Shown here piece by piece: positions 27,100 to 36,030 of a stretch of 64,000 bases of DNA. Each line of letters begins with the position of its first letter. The stretch's first letter is position 1. Source of the stretch: Hormoscilla sp. GUM202 (GTDB lineage Bacteria > Cyanobacteriota > Cyanobacteriia > Cyanobacteriales > Desertifilaceae); assembly GCA_005518205.2 (NCBI GenBank), contig RFFC02000006.1, positions 124,001-188,000 on the forward strand, in the 5' to 3' direction. The translations under genes and the position numbers were made by a program. The notes below the pieces were generated by a model, which worked only from the letters and a program-made list of their open reading frames with translations, did not search any database and was not told where the DNA came from.

Positions 27100-27449
27100 T
27101 AGCTTGCAGCGCAGCAAAAGCGCAGAGGAGAGCAGAGGAGAGCAGAGGAGAGCAGCCGTGGGAACGATGGGTCCGGCTACAGGAACAAAGCAATGTCATT
27201 ACGATTTTTCGCACAGGCGGAGTTTGCACCTGGTGCCAGCTCCCCGGGTAACGCCCCCTCCGCTGCTAGGGCAACCTTCCTGCGCTGGCTGGGTGTGGTC
27301 AAAAGTCGTTGCATTAGTAGGGTGGGCACCGCGGTGGGCACCGCCCACCATTCGCGGGTGTGATATTTTTTACCAACTGGTTTTGACCACACCCCTACAT
27401 TTGGGGCTTTTCTCCAGCAGCAAGGTGTTATATAAAGAAGTTGTAGGAC
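27100..27449. other. Intergenic region with direct repeats
   Basis: AGAGGAGAGC is repeated in tandem at about 27124-27153. An inverted pair (GTGTGGTCAAAA at 27292 and TTTTGACCACAC at 27383) brackets a block with GTGGGCACCGC repeats. No gene is supported. Confidence 0.6.
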
Positions 27450-29117
27450 TTGCAAAACCAGAGGTTAACCTTGAGCGATATCAACTTTTACCATCCCGAA
27501 GAACGGCCTTGGCCCAATCCCCGGCTTGATTATGCCAGTATTATCGGACATACAACTGCCGACAGCGTGCGTCTGTGGTTGCGGGTAGACAGACCCGGAG
27601 ATTACTGGCTAGTGGTGGCGTCTAATCCCATTCCTACCCATGGTACACCAGAAATTACTGCCTCTGACGAGCAATCCTATAGCTTCTTATTATCAACAGA
27701 TGCAGGGGAAACTCAAGAGATTCCTACGGAAAGAATCTATCCCCTGGAATTTGACTCTGGCTATGATATCACCAAGGTCGTAGAGCTGGAAGGTCTGCAA
27801 CCGGACAGTCGCTATTATTATTGTTTGTTGCAGACTAACAGCGAAAACCCCTGGATATTGGGCCATGAAGACAAGCTATCCGTGCAGACATTTCCCGAAC
27901 ATACCAATGAATTCAACTTCGGGCTTTACAGTTGCCACATGCCCTATGATGGGCGGAAATTAGTCAACATGGAAATGTGGGATCTGTTTTACCAAGAACT
28001 ATCAGACGTGCAGGCCCGTTTCATTATCGGCGCTGGCGATCAGATGTATGTAGATGGAAATTTACAGTTAAATGTCTGGAGTTGGTTGCGGCAAGTGAAA
28101 GACCAGATGCCCAATCGCTATGATATGATTTCTTGGTATCGGGACCTCTTCCGGGGCTACTGGGGAGTGCTGCCCGTGCGCCGAGTTTTGCGCAGTTTTC
28201 CCTGTTACATGATCTGGGACGATCATGAGATTATGGATGGTTGGGGTTCCTTTACCGAGAAGGAACTGGTGGCCCAGGTGGATGCTACCTTAAATGAGGA
28301 AGAAAGAGAATATCATCTGGTACTTACTCAGGAGATGTTCCAAGCAGCCAAGCAAGTTTATTATGAATACGAACATTCCCACAATCCTCCTACTGATGAT
28401 ACTATAGAGCAATTTGACTATGAATTTAACTGCGGGTGCAGTGCGTTCTACGTGCTGGACATGAGAGGACATCGGGATTTCAATCGGGACTCATTGCGGA
28501 TCTTGGGAGAACAGCAGTGGGAACGCTTGACTCATTGGATCTCACGCCAGTATCAGGGGGACTCCCGCGTTTTGTTTATCGTCTCACCGACGCCAGTAGT
28601 TCACTTAAACAGTTTTATTATCAATCAATTTGATATTCCCTATATGGTGGTGACTGACGATATGCGGGATAATTGGGAACATGAAGCCCATTGGGAGGAG
28701 AGAAATAAACTCCTGGGCACAGTATTTCAATTTTCCCAGGAAACTCAGCGCCCAGTAATTTTTCTCAGCGGCGACGTTCACCTGGGTGCAGCTTTTAAGG
28801 TTTCCCATCCGGACTTTCCTGCCGCCCGAGTGTTCCAGCTCACTTCTAGCCCCATTATCCATGCTACCATCAATAAATTTGCCCGTCGTATTTTAGAAAT
28901 GCTGGTAAAAGAAAGCGGTAACCTGGGCACATTACCAGGAAATGTTCCCTACCAGTTCCAGAACTTATATCTTTGTCGGCGGAATAATTTCGGCATTGTC
29001 CGGGTAAAGGAAACGGATGAGGGTGAGTTATCCATCAAGTACGATCTCTTCGGCGCTACTGGTAGGGGTGATGGGACGATCGAGAAGAAACAGATCGATC
29101 TAAATCAAATCCCTTAA
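27450..29117 (+). CDS. PhoD-like metallophosphatase
   Basis: A 555-residue protein. An N-terminal beta domain (DYASIIGHTTADSVRLWLRV) is followed by the metallophosphatase core: FGLYSCHMPYDG, FIIGAGDQMYVDG (metal-binding GDQ), YMIWDDHEIMDGWGS (DDHE, diagnostic of PhoD), and FLSGDVHLGAAF (GDVH). It lacks an obvious signal peptide, unlike secreted PhoD alkaline phosphatases, so a cytoplasmic phosphatase or phosphodiesterase role is more likely. The first codon used is TTG; another TTG at 27471 (LSDINFYHPEERPW) may be the true start. Confidence 0.85.
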   Translation: MQNQRLTLSDINFYHPEERPWPNPRLDYASIIGHTTADSVRLWLRVDRPGDYWLVVASNPIPTHGTPEITASDEQSYSFLLSTDAGETQEIPTERIYPLEFDSGYDITKVVELEGLQPDSRYYYCLLQTNSENPWILGHEDKLSVQTFPEHTNEFNFGLYSCHMPYDGRKLVNMEMWDLFYQELSDVQARFIIGAGDQMYVDGNLQLNVWSWLRQVKDQMPNRYDMISWYRDLFRGYWGVLPVRRVLRSFPCYMIWDDHEIMDGWGSFTEKELVAQVDATLNEEEREYHLVLTQEMFQAAKQVYYEYEHSHNPPTDDTIEQFDYEFNCGCSAFYVLDMRGHRDFNRDSLRILGEQQWERLTHWISRQYQGDSRVLFIVSPTPVVHLNSFIINQFDIPYMVVTDDMRDNWEHEAHWEERNKLLGTVFQFSQETQRPVIFLSGDVHLGAAFKVSHPDFPAARVFQLTSSPIIHATINKFARRILEMLVKESGNLGTLPGNVPYQFQNLYLCRRNNFGIVRVKETDEGELSIKYDLFGATGRGDGTIEKKQIDLNQIP

Positions 29118-29121
29118 CCTA

Positions 29122-29274
29122 ACCTAAGTTGCTACCTATAGAACCTCAAAACCCAAATTAGCCAAAATTGGCCAAAATTGCCTTGTGATTTACCCCAAAA
29201 TGGCATTTTTGCGGATAAATTTACCAAAAATGGCTGTCGGGGACGTAAAATTTTTTATAGGTGGCAACTTGAGT
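29122..29274. mobile_element. MITE of 153 bp related to the IS982 element
   Basis: Its ends are ACCTAAGTTGCTACCTATA and the complement of ACTCAAGTTGCCACCTATA, matching the two ends of the IS982 at 6892-7911 position by position, with the same difference between ends (ACCTAAG against ACTCAAG). It is flanked by a perfect 7-bp duplication TAACCTA (29115-29121 and 29275-29281), the same length as for the IS982. The interior is AT-rich and non-coding. It sits between two convergent genes and overlaps the stop codon of the leftward one. Confidence 0.88.
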
Positions 29275-29705
29275 TAACCTAAAATATTGCGTCTTACCTG
29301 TCTTTTCACGTACAGTAGCCACAGCCAACCGAGAGTACATCCGATAATGTAGTAAGGAAAGTCCCACCAGATAAAGGTGGTACCCAGCAGGGCCCGACCC
29401 ATAAAGGTGGATCTAATTGCTTCTAAAAAGGGCGGGTGCCAGAGTTGGAGACATTCTAGGAAGCATGTTACCAGAAAGACGCCTAGGGAGACCCGCAAGG
29501 GTGAGGCTTTGGGCCAGAACAGCACAATTAACAGTATCCAAAATATTTCGTAGAGGAGACCGCCAGCATAGTTATTGAACCACAGGTCCAGCGGTCCTCG
29601 GTACAATTTGCTCGCAAAGCCTAAAGGAGTAATGACCAGCAAGCTAATCAGGCTCGCAAGTCGATAGGTTTTCAAGGCTCGATCGCGGGAATTATTCCGT
29701 GTCAT
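29274..29705 (-). CDS. DUF2809-family membrane protein
   Basis: About 143 residues from the ATG at 29705 (MTRNNSRDRALKTYRLASLI); the frame is open further upstream to 29855 but that part overlaps a divergent gene start and repeats. Four hydrophobic segments are visible. The motif string WFNNYAGGLLYEIFW, FLECLQLWHPPFLEAIRSTF and RALLGTTFIWWDFPYYIIGC is characteristic of DUF2809 proteins (VanZ-like small integral membrane proteins) of unknown function. The last codons and stop abut the MITE. Confidence 0.82.
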   Translation of the reverse strand: MTRNNSRDRALKTYRLASLISLLVITPLGFASKLYRGPLDLWFNNYAGGLLYEIFWILLIVLFWPKASPLRVSLGVFLVTCFLECLQLWHPPFLEAIRSTFMGRALLGTTFIWWDFPYYIIGCTLGWLWLLYVKRQVRRNILG

Positions 29706-29826
29706 AATATTTGAGAATATTGTTGTCGGTTTTAACCGACTCATACCAAGTTCCCACTGGCGACTCCTGGGAACGCGGGGGTTTGAACCCTCTGGGGGGT
29801 AACGAGACTTAATAGGAGTAAATAGC

Positions 29827-30570
29827 ATGAATAAAGAAAACGAAGCCATTGCCAAAACCCCGCAATTTTATCTAGTAATGCTGATATTGATAGTAATGGT
29901 CTTAGGGACGATCGCGACAGCATGGCGGACGATAGAGTTGGGAGTAATGGCGATCGGAACCTGGACAATATGGACTTTTTACCAGCAAAGAAAGCAAAGC
30001 CAACAAGCGTACTTAAAAGAATTATTTTATCAGTTAATCCAGGAAAATAATGGTTAGATCACAGCGTTAGATTTAGCAATGAAAGCCAATATTTCTGCCC
30101 AAGCAGCAGCGACTTATCTGGAACGGCGTGCCCAAGAATTTGCGGCAGAATTAGAGGTGAATCAACAGAGAGGGATCTTATATTTATTTACCACGGCGAG
30201 AGCGGCCAGCGCGATCGATGTTAAGGTGGTCGCCCAAGAACCTTTAGAAAAACCACTGCCCAAATCAACAGAAATTCGACGGCAGTTAAAGGACAATCCT
30301 GCTGTATCTGTTAACATAGATCGGCCCAAAGATTCTGGTGAAGAGATCCGGGATAAAAATCAGGAAATTGCCAAGTTACCCCTGAATCAATCTCAGTTAG
30401 CAAAGCGGTTGCAGGTTCATTCCAGCACGGTCAGCAAGAGAAAACTAAATGCCAATTTTGATGAATGGAGTTGCAACCTAGATCCAAAGGGGGTGGCGTG
30501 GCAATATTCTTCAGAAACGAAACGGTTTTATCCGATGAAAAATTTGTCAAATGATGGAAAACTCTCCTAA
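29827..30570 (+). pseudogene. Conserved cyanobacterial hypothetical gene split by an amber codon
   Basis: The ATG at 29827 starts a frame with two transmembrane segments (FYLVMLILIVMVLGTIATAW; IELGVMAIGTWTIWTFYQQR) that stops at TAG 30055-30057 after LIQENNG. The same frame continues ITALDLAMKANISAQAAATY LERRAQEFAAELEVNQQRGI LYLF, a winged-helix-like module, then LNQSQLAKRLQVHSSTVSKR (HTH) and ends at 30570. The alignment of the module across the stop suggests one 247-codon gene with a nonsense mutation. Re-initiation at the ATG at 30079 could make a soluble C-terminal product. Confidence 0.6.
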
Positions 30571-31027
30571 AGGCGATCGCATAAGAGATAATAAGCACGT
30601 ACCAGGCCCAATAGGTGCTAGTTATCAGTTTCCGATTTTTCCGGAACGGTAAATGTACGTACCAGTTCGCAGTTTGTGAAGTTGGAATGTAAACATAGCT
30701 GAACCTCTTTCTGGGAGAGGGATAGAGGGGTGCATCTCACTTTTGCTTCTCGAGCAATTGAAAATTGAAAATTGAAAATTGAAAATTGAGAAGAGAAAAT
30801 ACTGAGGTTTGTAGTCCTCACTACAAACCTCAGAAAAATCAGAATTGCTCCATTTTCAATTCGCCATAGCGCTGCGCGCACTGCGTATACGCAATTAGCT
30901 ATTTGCCATTCGCAAATACAAATGCAAAAGTGAGATGCTCCCGGGATAGAGTCATTTTCACTCCCACTTTACAAAACTTTACATTCAGCAGTTTACCAAT
31001 GCACACCTACTTAGAGATGGCAAATTA
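30571..31027. other. Intergenic region rich in short repeats
   Basis: Holds a copy of CCGATTTTTCCGGAACGGT (30632-30650), a (GAAAATT)n run (30760-30790), and a palindromic GAGGTTTGTAGTCCTC ACTACAAACCTC element (30807-30835). A minus-strand open frame of 87 codons spans these repeats and is not a credible gene. Confidence 0.7.
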
Positions 31028-32227
31028 TCACAGCAGTCCGAGGATGGCGATCGCCGTCCGATCGGCCACTCCCGGTTCTCCCAAAGACTGGCGCATTTGC
31101 TGATAGTCTGCTAGCATTTGCTGTCGGACTGGGTTAGCTAGCAAGTCCATTCCTGCCGAAACGATCGCCTCTGGAGTAGCTTCCTCTTGGAGAAATTCTG
31201 GCACAATTTGCTTCATATCCACCAAGTTAGGCGGGGACATAAAAGGAATGGAAAATTTTAGCAATTTGCGAGCAATAAAAGCTGTTATCGGACTAACGCG
31301 GTAAATAACTACCTGGGGGACATCCAAGAGAGCAATTTCTAAGTTAACAGTACCGGACTTCGTAATTGCCAAGTCAGCTGCTGCCAATACTTCTTCAGTC
31401 TGACTGCTAATCGTAGCCTGAAGACCGTAATGGCCGATCGCTCGTTGAATGGGTTCTCTAAATTCTTCTCTAGACAGAGGAATCCAAAACTGAACATCCG
31501 TCAGTTGGGATTGAATCATTTTCGCAGCACCAAACATCACGGGCATCAAATATTTTAACTCTTGGCGGCGGGAAGCAGGAATGAGGGCGATCGCCTTTTT
31601 TCCAGGGTCAATTCCCAAAGCAGTCCGGGCCTGACTGCGAGACGGAAATGTTTCCATTCTATCTATTAAAGGATGACCCACCCAAGTCACCTTGGCCCCA
31701 TGTTCGGCAAAATAACGCCCTTCTTCTGGGAAAATAGCTAATAGTAAGTCGGTAATTTTAACAATTTGCGCAGTTTCCCGGTAGGCGTAGCCGTGTGCAG
31801 ACCATACCCAAGTCTGAGGCGCAATGTAGTAAACTATGGGTACTTGGGGCAGATAGCGACGACAGAAAGCACCAATACTGAGATTAGGCCCAGGATAGTC
31901 AAGCAACACCACTAGATCGGGAGGATTTTGACGCAGGTATTGCTTAGTCTTCCACTGTAGCACAAACGTCGGCAAAACATAAGGCAGAGATTCCCAAATG
32001 CCCACAGAACCAATGGCCGTCGTGTTACCTAACAGCTGGGCACCCGCAGAGGCCATGCGATCGCCCCCCAATGCGATAATCTCCACTCTGTACTCTTTTG
32101 ATGTCTTCGGGATGCTTCGCAAAAACCCCTCAGACATCAATGCCACAGCTTGGCGTTTCAGCGCCTCTATCAACAGGGCCCCTTGCAGATCCCCGGACAC
32201 CTCTCCTGTACTGATAAATATCCTCAT
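31028..32227 (-). CDS. lpxB: Lipid-A-disaccharide synthase
   Basis: A 399-residue GT19 glycosyltransferase: IFISTGEVSGDLQGALLIEA at the N-terminus, VVLLDYPGPNLSIGAFCRRY, YYIAPQTWVWSAHGYA, YFAEHGAKVTWVGHPLID, and the C-terminal KSGTVNLEIALLDVPQVVIY. It joins UDP-diacylglucosamine and lipid X to make the lipid A disaccharide at the inner membrane. Last gene of the bamA-lpxC-fabZ-lpxA-lpxB cluster; lpxA lies 23 bp upstream. Confidence 0.96.
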   Translation of the reverse strand: MRIFISTGEVSGDLQGALLIEALKRQAVALMSEGFLRSIPKTSKEYRVEIIALGGDRMASAGAQLLGNTTAIGSVGIWESLPYVLPTFVLQWKTKQYLRQNPPDLVVLLDYPGPNLSIGAFCRRYLPQVPIVYYIAPQTWVWSAHGYAYRETAQIVKITDLLLAIFPEEGRYFAEHGAKVTWVGHPLIDRMETFPSRSQARTALGIDPGKKAIALIPASRRQELKYLMPVMFGAAKMIQSQLTDVQFWIPLSREEFREPIQRAIGHYGLQATISSQTEEVLAAADLAITKSGTVNLEIALLDVPQVVIYRVSPITAFIARKLLKFSIPFMSPPNLVDMKQIVPEFLQEEATPEAIVSAGMDLLANPVRQQMLADYQQMRQSLGEPGVADRTAIAILGLL

Positions 32228-32250
32228 GTTTGTAGTCAGGACTTTAGTCC

Positions 32251-33045
32251 TTATCTTTTTCCGGGAATGGGACCGCGACTGCCTTCAGTAAGAGACGATC
32301 GCATGAACTGGCGCAGGTATTGTAATTGTTCGCTATCTGGTAGCAATTCTAGCTGTTCTAGGGCTTGACGCAAAGTGAGACCAGAACGATAGAGAATTCT
32401 CCAGGCTTTTTTCAGCAGGCCCAACTCTTCCGCAGTCACGCATGCCCGTTTCAGTCCCACCAGATTCAGCGATCGCACCCGGGAAGGATTCCCCTCCACT
32501 AGCATATAGGGTGGCACATCCCGATCGATCCGACTCATCCCCCCCACCATTGCCATCCTGCCAATATGCACGAATTGATGAATCCCCAACATGCCACCAA
32601 TCACCGCCCTGGACTCAATTGTCACGTGACCTGCCAAGGCTACAGAATTAGCAATCACCACCTCATCGGCGATCGCGCAATTATGGGCCACGTGGACGTA
32701 AGCCATCAGCAAATTGCCATTACCGATTACCGTCATTTCCCCAGCCCGAGTCGCCCGGTTAATCGTCACGTATTCGCGGATGCGGTTGCGATCGCCAATT
32801 TTCACCAAGCTGAGAGACCCATCATATTTCAGGTCTTGGGGTTCTAAACCAATAGCCGCCCCCGGAAATATTTTGTTACCTTCTCCAATTTCCGTCCAAC
32901 CATCGATCGTTACATGGGCCCCGATCGTCGTTCCAGCCCCAATTACAGCATGTTCTCCAATCACAGCATAAGGTGCCACCTGCACCGTTGGATGCAGCGA
33001 GGCACCAGGATGGATCGCAGCAGTTGGATGAATCAGTGTGGCCAT
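32251..33045 (-). CDS. lpxA: UDP-N-acetylglucosamine acyltransferase
   Basis: A 264-residue left-handed beta-helix protein. Hexapeptide repeats run through the first about 190 residues (IHPGASLHPTVQVAPYAVIG...). Conserved LpxA blocks include YVHVAHNCAIADEVVIANSV (the catalytic His and neighbour), GHVTIESRAVIGGMLGIHQF and the C-terminal helical LNLVGLKRAC. It transfers a hydroxyacyl chain from ACP to UDP-GlcNAc, the first lipid A step. Confidence 0.96.
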   Translation of the reverse strand: MATLIHPTAAIHPGASLHPTVQVAPYAVIGEHAVIGAGTTIGAHVTIDGWTEIGEGNKIFPGAAIGLEPQDLKYDGSLSLVKIGDRNRIREYVTINRATRAGEMTVIGNGNLLMAYVHVAHNCAIADEVVIANSVALAGHVTIESRAVIGGMLGIHQFVHIGRMAMVGGMSRIDRDVPPYMLVEGNPSRVRSLNLVGLKRACVTAEELGLLKKAWRILYRSGLTLRQALEQLELLPDSEQLQYLRQFMRSSLTEGSRGPIPGKR

Positions 33046-33186
33046 ATTCCCATTGCTAATTGCTAATCAGAATGAACTATACAATGGAACAATTAGCAAT
33101 GAACGATCGACCTATTTTTCAATCCACGATTCTCGCAGCGGAGGAGGCGTTACCCGGGGAGCTGGCGCACCGACAGGCTACCGGTC

Positions 33187-33708
33187 CTACGTGATCGAAA
33201 ACATCAATTCCCCTTCTGCCACCCGTTGACCATCTACTTGGGCCAGACATTGCATTTTGCCGAAACGACGGCGCTTGACACCCAGCAATTGAGCCGTTAT
33301 CACTAATTGGTCCCCAGGCACCACCGGACGCCGGAACTTAGCTTTATCGATACCAGTTAACATAGATAGTCCTCCAGGACAATCTGGAAGCTGAGTCAGT
33401 AAGACGCCTCCTACTTGGGCCATTGCTTCGACAATCAGAACTCCCGGCATGATTGGACGTTCTGGGAAATGTCCCTGGAAATGGGGTTCATTACAGGTAA
33501 CATTTTTAATCCCTACAGCCTTTTGGCCCGGTACATATTCAATAATCCGGTCTACCAGCAAAAAAGGATAGCGGTGGGGCAGGAGTTTGGTAATCTCTTC
33601 GAGGGTGATGACCGTTTTTTCCTTCCCATCAGGATCCTCTGGTGACTGATTATTGACAGATAACGTTCCGGAAAAATCGGATGTATTAACTTCGGTTAAA
33701 GTGGACAT
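33187..33708 (-). CDS. fabZ: 3-hydroxyacyl-[ACP] dehydratase FabZ, with repeat-encoded N-terminal segment
   Basis: A 173-residue hot-dog dehydratase. The core is standard: [20 protein letters not shown] (catalytic His in PHRYPFLL), [20 protein letters not shown] (catalytic Glu region) and [12 protein letters not shown]. The first about 40 residues are a variable extension. Within it [13 protein letters not shown] is encoded by a copy of the dispersed repeat (33663-33680). FabZ supplies acyl chains to fatty acid and lipid A synthesis. Confidence 0.95.
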   Translation of the reverse strand: MSTLTEVNTSDFSGTLSVNNQSPEDPDGKEKTVITLEEITKLLPHRYPFLLVDRIIEYVPGQKAVGIKNVTCNEPHFQGHFPERPIMPGVLIVEAMAQVGGVLLTQLPDCPGGLSMLTGIDKAKFRRPVVPGDQLVITAQLLGVKRRRFGKMQCLAQVDGQRVAEGELMFSIT

Positions 33709-33717
33709 AAGTAAATT

Positions 33718-33868
33718 TTGATTGGCGATGTTCCGATTTTTCTGAGGTTTGTAGTGAAAACCTCAGTGGCAGGCGATTCGCCCGCCCTACGAGTCGGGAG
33801 ATGTCTCCCGGTCGGGAGATGTCTCCCGGGAGCGCTAGTCGCACTACCCGGGAAACATCGTAACCGCA
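33718..33868. repeat. Nested short repeats between lpxC and fabZ
   Basis: Contains CCGATTTTTCTGAGGTTTG TAGTGAAAACCTCAG (related to elements at 34935 and 30807) and several copies of GATGTCTCCCGG/CCCGGGAGACATC (33797-33890). These overlap the 3' end of lpxC, whose last residues (ASTMSPG) are repeat-encoded. Confidence 0.75.
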
Positions 33869-35062
33869 CTACCCGGGAGACATCGTACTCGCGCAAATTT
33901 TTTGGGCAAGTTGGACATGCAGCTGATGGCTGGCTTTGTAGGCCAGGTAATGAGCCACCGGAATGGTTCCCAGCAAACTCATATCCCCTACTAAGTCTAA
34001 AAGTTTATGACGCACTGGTTCATTGGCAAATCGCAAGGGCGGATTCAGCCACCCGTCGGCACCACAAACTAAGGCATTATCCAGAGTACCACCTTTGATT
34101 AAGCCTTGCTCGCGCAGTTGCTGGATTTGATCTGCCAAACCAAAAGTCCTCGCCGGTGCAATTTCGGTAGCAAAGTCCTCTGAGACTGGGAACCAGCTGT
34201 GCCACTGATTGCCAATGGCTGGCAGTGAGAAGTCAATTCCATAGGTGAAACGAGTTTTGCTAGCTGGCATGGCACAGACAAAGGCGTCACCCCGCTGCAC
34301 CCAAACTGGTTCTGTGATTTTGGTAATGGGGGCCTTTCGTGTCCAGAGACGCCCACCCTGTCGTTCGCCTACTCGGCAACGACATGGGTGGGTCGTTTCC
34401 GAGAGCGCCCACCCTGTCGTGGGCGTCTCTGGAAACGAAAGCCTCTCGGACACGAATCGTTGGACTGCCCAGGGTTCTGCCAGGGAACCTACTCGTTCCC
34501 TGGCCCGTTTCCAGAGATGCCCACCTTGTCGTGTCGCTCCCGCGCACGACATGGGTGGGCACTCTCGGAAACGGGCTCTGCCTGGGAACGCGCCAAGCGC
34601 CTCTACCCATTCAGCTGCGGAACCATCCAGTAGGGGCAGTTCTGAACCGTCAATCTCAATCCGGGCATCATGCACGCCCAGGGCTACCAGTGCTGCTAAG
34701 AGATGTTCTACTGTCCGCACGCGCGCATCTTTCCATCCCAGTTCAGTAGACAGGCTTGTGGAAACTACTGCCTCTACCCGGGCAGGTATTACCGGTGCTC
34801 CAGGCAGGTCAACCCGCACAAAATAGCGCCCCTCTCCTACTGCTGCTGGTAGCACCCTGACCTTAGTAAGGACGCCAGTATGCAGTCCCACACCAGATTT
34901 TTCCATCATCCCAAATGTGCAACAAAAAATCTGCCGATTTTTCTGAGGTTTGTAGTGAGGACTTCTGTCCTCACTACAAACCTCAGTAACTCCCCGTGAA
35001 AGGGGTGAGGGGGTGAGGGGGTGAGGGGGTGATGAGAAAATGTTGATTTTTCGTTGATTCAC
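33869..35062 (-). CDS. lpxC: UDP-3-O-acyl-N-acetylglucosamine deacetylase LpxC with a large repeat-encoded insertion
   Basis: LpxC catalyses the committed lipid A step with a zinc ion. Core motifs are present: [38 protein letters not shown] (zinc His), [13 protein letters not shown], then [46 protein letters not shown] and [13 protein letters not shown] (two further zinc ligands). Usual length is about 280-305 residues; this frame has 397. About 88 extra residues (roughly 157-244; DNA 34331-34594) lie between domain 1 and domain 2 and are made wholly of palindromic repeats. The first about 50 residues are also repeat-encoded, so the true start may be the ATG at 34909 or 34906, leaving a shorter N-terminus than usual. 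Confidence 0.9.
   Translation of the reverse strand: MNQRKINIFSSPPHPLTPSPLSRGVTEVCSEDRSPHYKPQKNRQIFCCTFGMMEKSGVGLHTGVLTKVRVLPAAVGEGRYFVRVDLPGAPVIPARVEAVVSTSLSTELGWKDARVRTVEHLLAALVALGVHDARIEIDGSELPLLDGSAAEWVEALGAFPGRARFRECPPMSCAGATRQGGHLWKRARERVGSLAEPWAVQRFVSERLSFPETPTTGWALSETTHPCRCRVGERQGGRLWTRKAPITKITEPVWVQRGDAFVCAMPASKTRFTYGIDFSLPAIGNQWHSWFPVSEDFATEIAPARTFGLADQIQQLREQGLIKGGTLDNALVCGADGWLNPPLRFANEPVRHKLLDLVGDMSLLGTIPVAHYLAYKASHQLHVQLAQKICASTMSPG
34331..34594. repeat. Nested palindromic repeats inside lpxC
   Basis: The block contains at least three units of the type CGTTTCC-AGAG(A/C)-GCCCACC...GGTGGGC-TCT-GGAAACG or GTGTCC...GGACAC, and a CAGGGAACC...TTCCCTGG palindrome. The same family occurs at 35187-35232, 35336-35405, 35716-35762 and 58321-58396. 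The total length keeps the lpxC frame. Confidence 0.88.
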
Positions 35063-35579
35063 AGATATTTGAAAATGTCAGCGAAGCGTGTATTATTAAT
35101 GGACCGACGCTCTAGGCGTCGAAAAAAATAGTTGTGCATTCGGGTGCGTCTCAGATTTGTAAATTGTCAATTGCAAATTGCTCCATCGTGTCCGAGAGCG
35201 CCCACCCCCAGGGTAAGCATCTCTGGACACGATCATGTCCAGCGTCATCGCCGCATGATTATCACCACCCTCATTCGCATCATCATCAATTGTTACTTGA
35301 GAGAAACCTAAACCAGCGATCGGCCCACGGACTTTCGTTTCCGGAGCACCCACCGAAGTTGTGCGCAGGAAACGACACAACAGGGTGGGTGCTCCCAGAA
35401 ACGACCGAAAAATCGGCGATCGGAGATCGATTACCAGAGCTTGAAATTGGCTGAAAACATCCCTAATGTCACTTGACACGAGTGATACTATATTAAATCA
35501 CCCGTGTCAAGTGACATCGTCTGAGGCCTACTGGTAATATTTCGCGGTGCTGCGCTAGAAGACAAAGTTGCCTACTCAT
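35063..35579 (-). pseudogene. Decayed sequence with RTX-protein-like fragments and repeats
   Basis: On the minus strand short protein-like stretches (FQALVIDLRSPIF; GPIAGLGFSQVTIDDDANEG GDNHAAMTL) are separated by palindromic repeats at 35187-35232 and 35336-35405. They look like the remains of a secreted protein C-terminus continuing from 35580-36014. At 35474-35515 is a near-perfect inverted repeat (CACTTGACACG...CGTGTCAAGTG). Confidence 0.4.
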
Positions 35580-36014
35580 TCATAGCCACAGCATCGACCC
35601 CGCAACCACCAGCAAAAGATTGATAAAATCTTCACCTGTGATTATATCGCCTCTATCCCGTAACCGATGGTACATGAATTCATCACTACCTCCGCCACCA
35701 GTAAGCATGTCCAGATCGTGTCCGAGAGCGCCCACCCTGGGGGTGGGCGTCTCTGGACACGACACGATTCCCCCTGTTATGCGATCGGGCTCTGGAGTTC
35801 CCGTTAATGCTTCCCTGCCATTACTACCTGTAATCTCGTTTACTTCGCCAGTCTCAGCTTCGACTACATGAGTGATTACACGATCAACTGCTGCATTCGC
35901 ATCAATCAAACCAAACCCACTATCACGATCGTACCCCGGAGTCCCCATATCAACGGCGGTTTCCTCCAGAACCGAGTAAATTTGCTCGGGAGTCAAGCTA
36001 CCACCCTTCGCCAT
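35580..36014 (-). pseudogene. C-terminal fragment of a subtilisin-like (S8) protease with RTX-type tail
   Basis: Minus-strand frame reading GGSLTPEQIYSVLEETAVDM and YDRDSGFGLIDANAAVDRV, the last helices of an S8 peptidase domain, then EITGSNGREALTGTPEPDRI TGG and DMLTGGGGSDEFMYHRLRDR, calcium-binding RTX-like repeats. The catalytic triad is missing (5' part lost; the sequence abuts the 3' end of bamA). A copy of the GTGTCCGAGAGCGCCCACC palindrome (35716-35762) is inserted in frame as VSCPETPTPRVGALGHD. Confidence 0.7.
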
Positions 36015-36030
36015 TCTCAATTCACCATTG

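Noticed and set aside
30618..30881. Minus-strand 87-codon open frame
   Set aside because: It is built almost wholly of known repeats (GAAAATT runs, the TTTTTCCGGAACGG element, a palindrome) and has no family resemblance.
34245..34826. Plus-strand open frame of 193 codons opposite lpxC
   Set aside because: It is a reading of the repeats and of lpxC in the other strand; the lpxC frame carries all conserved motifs.
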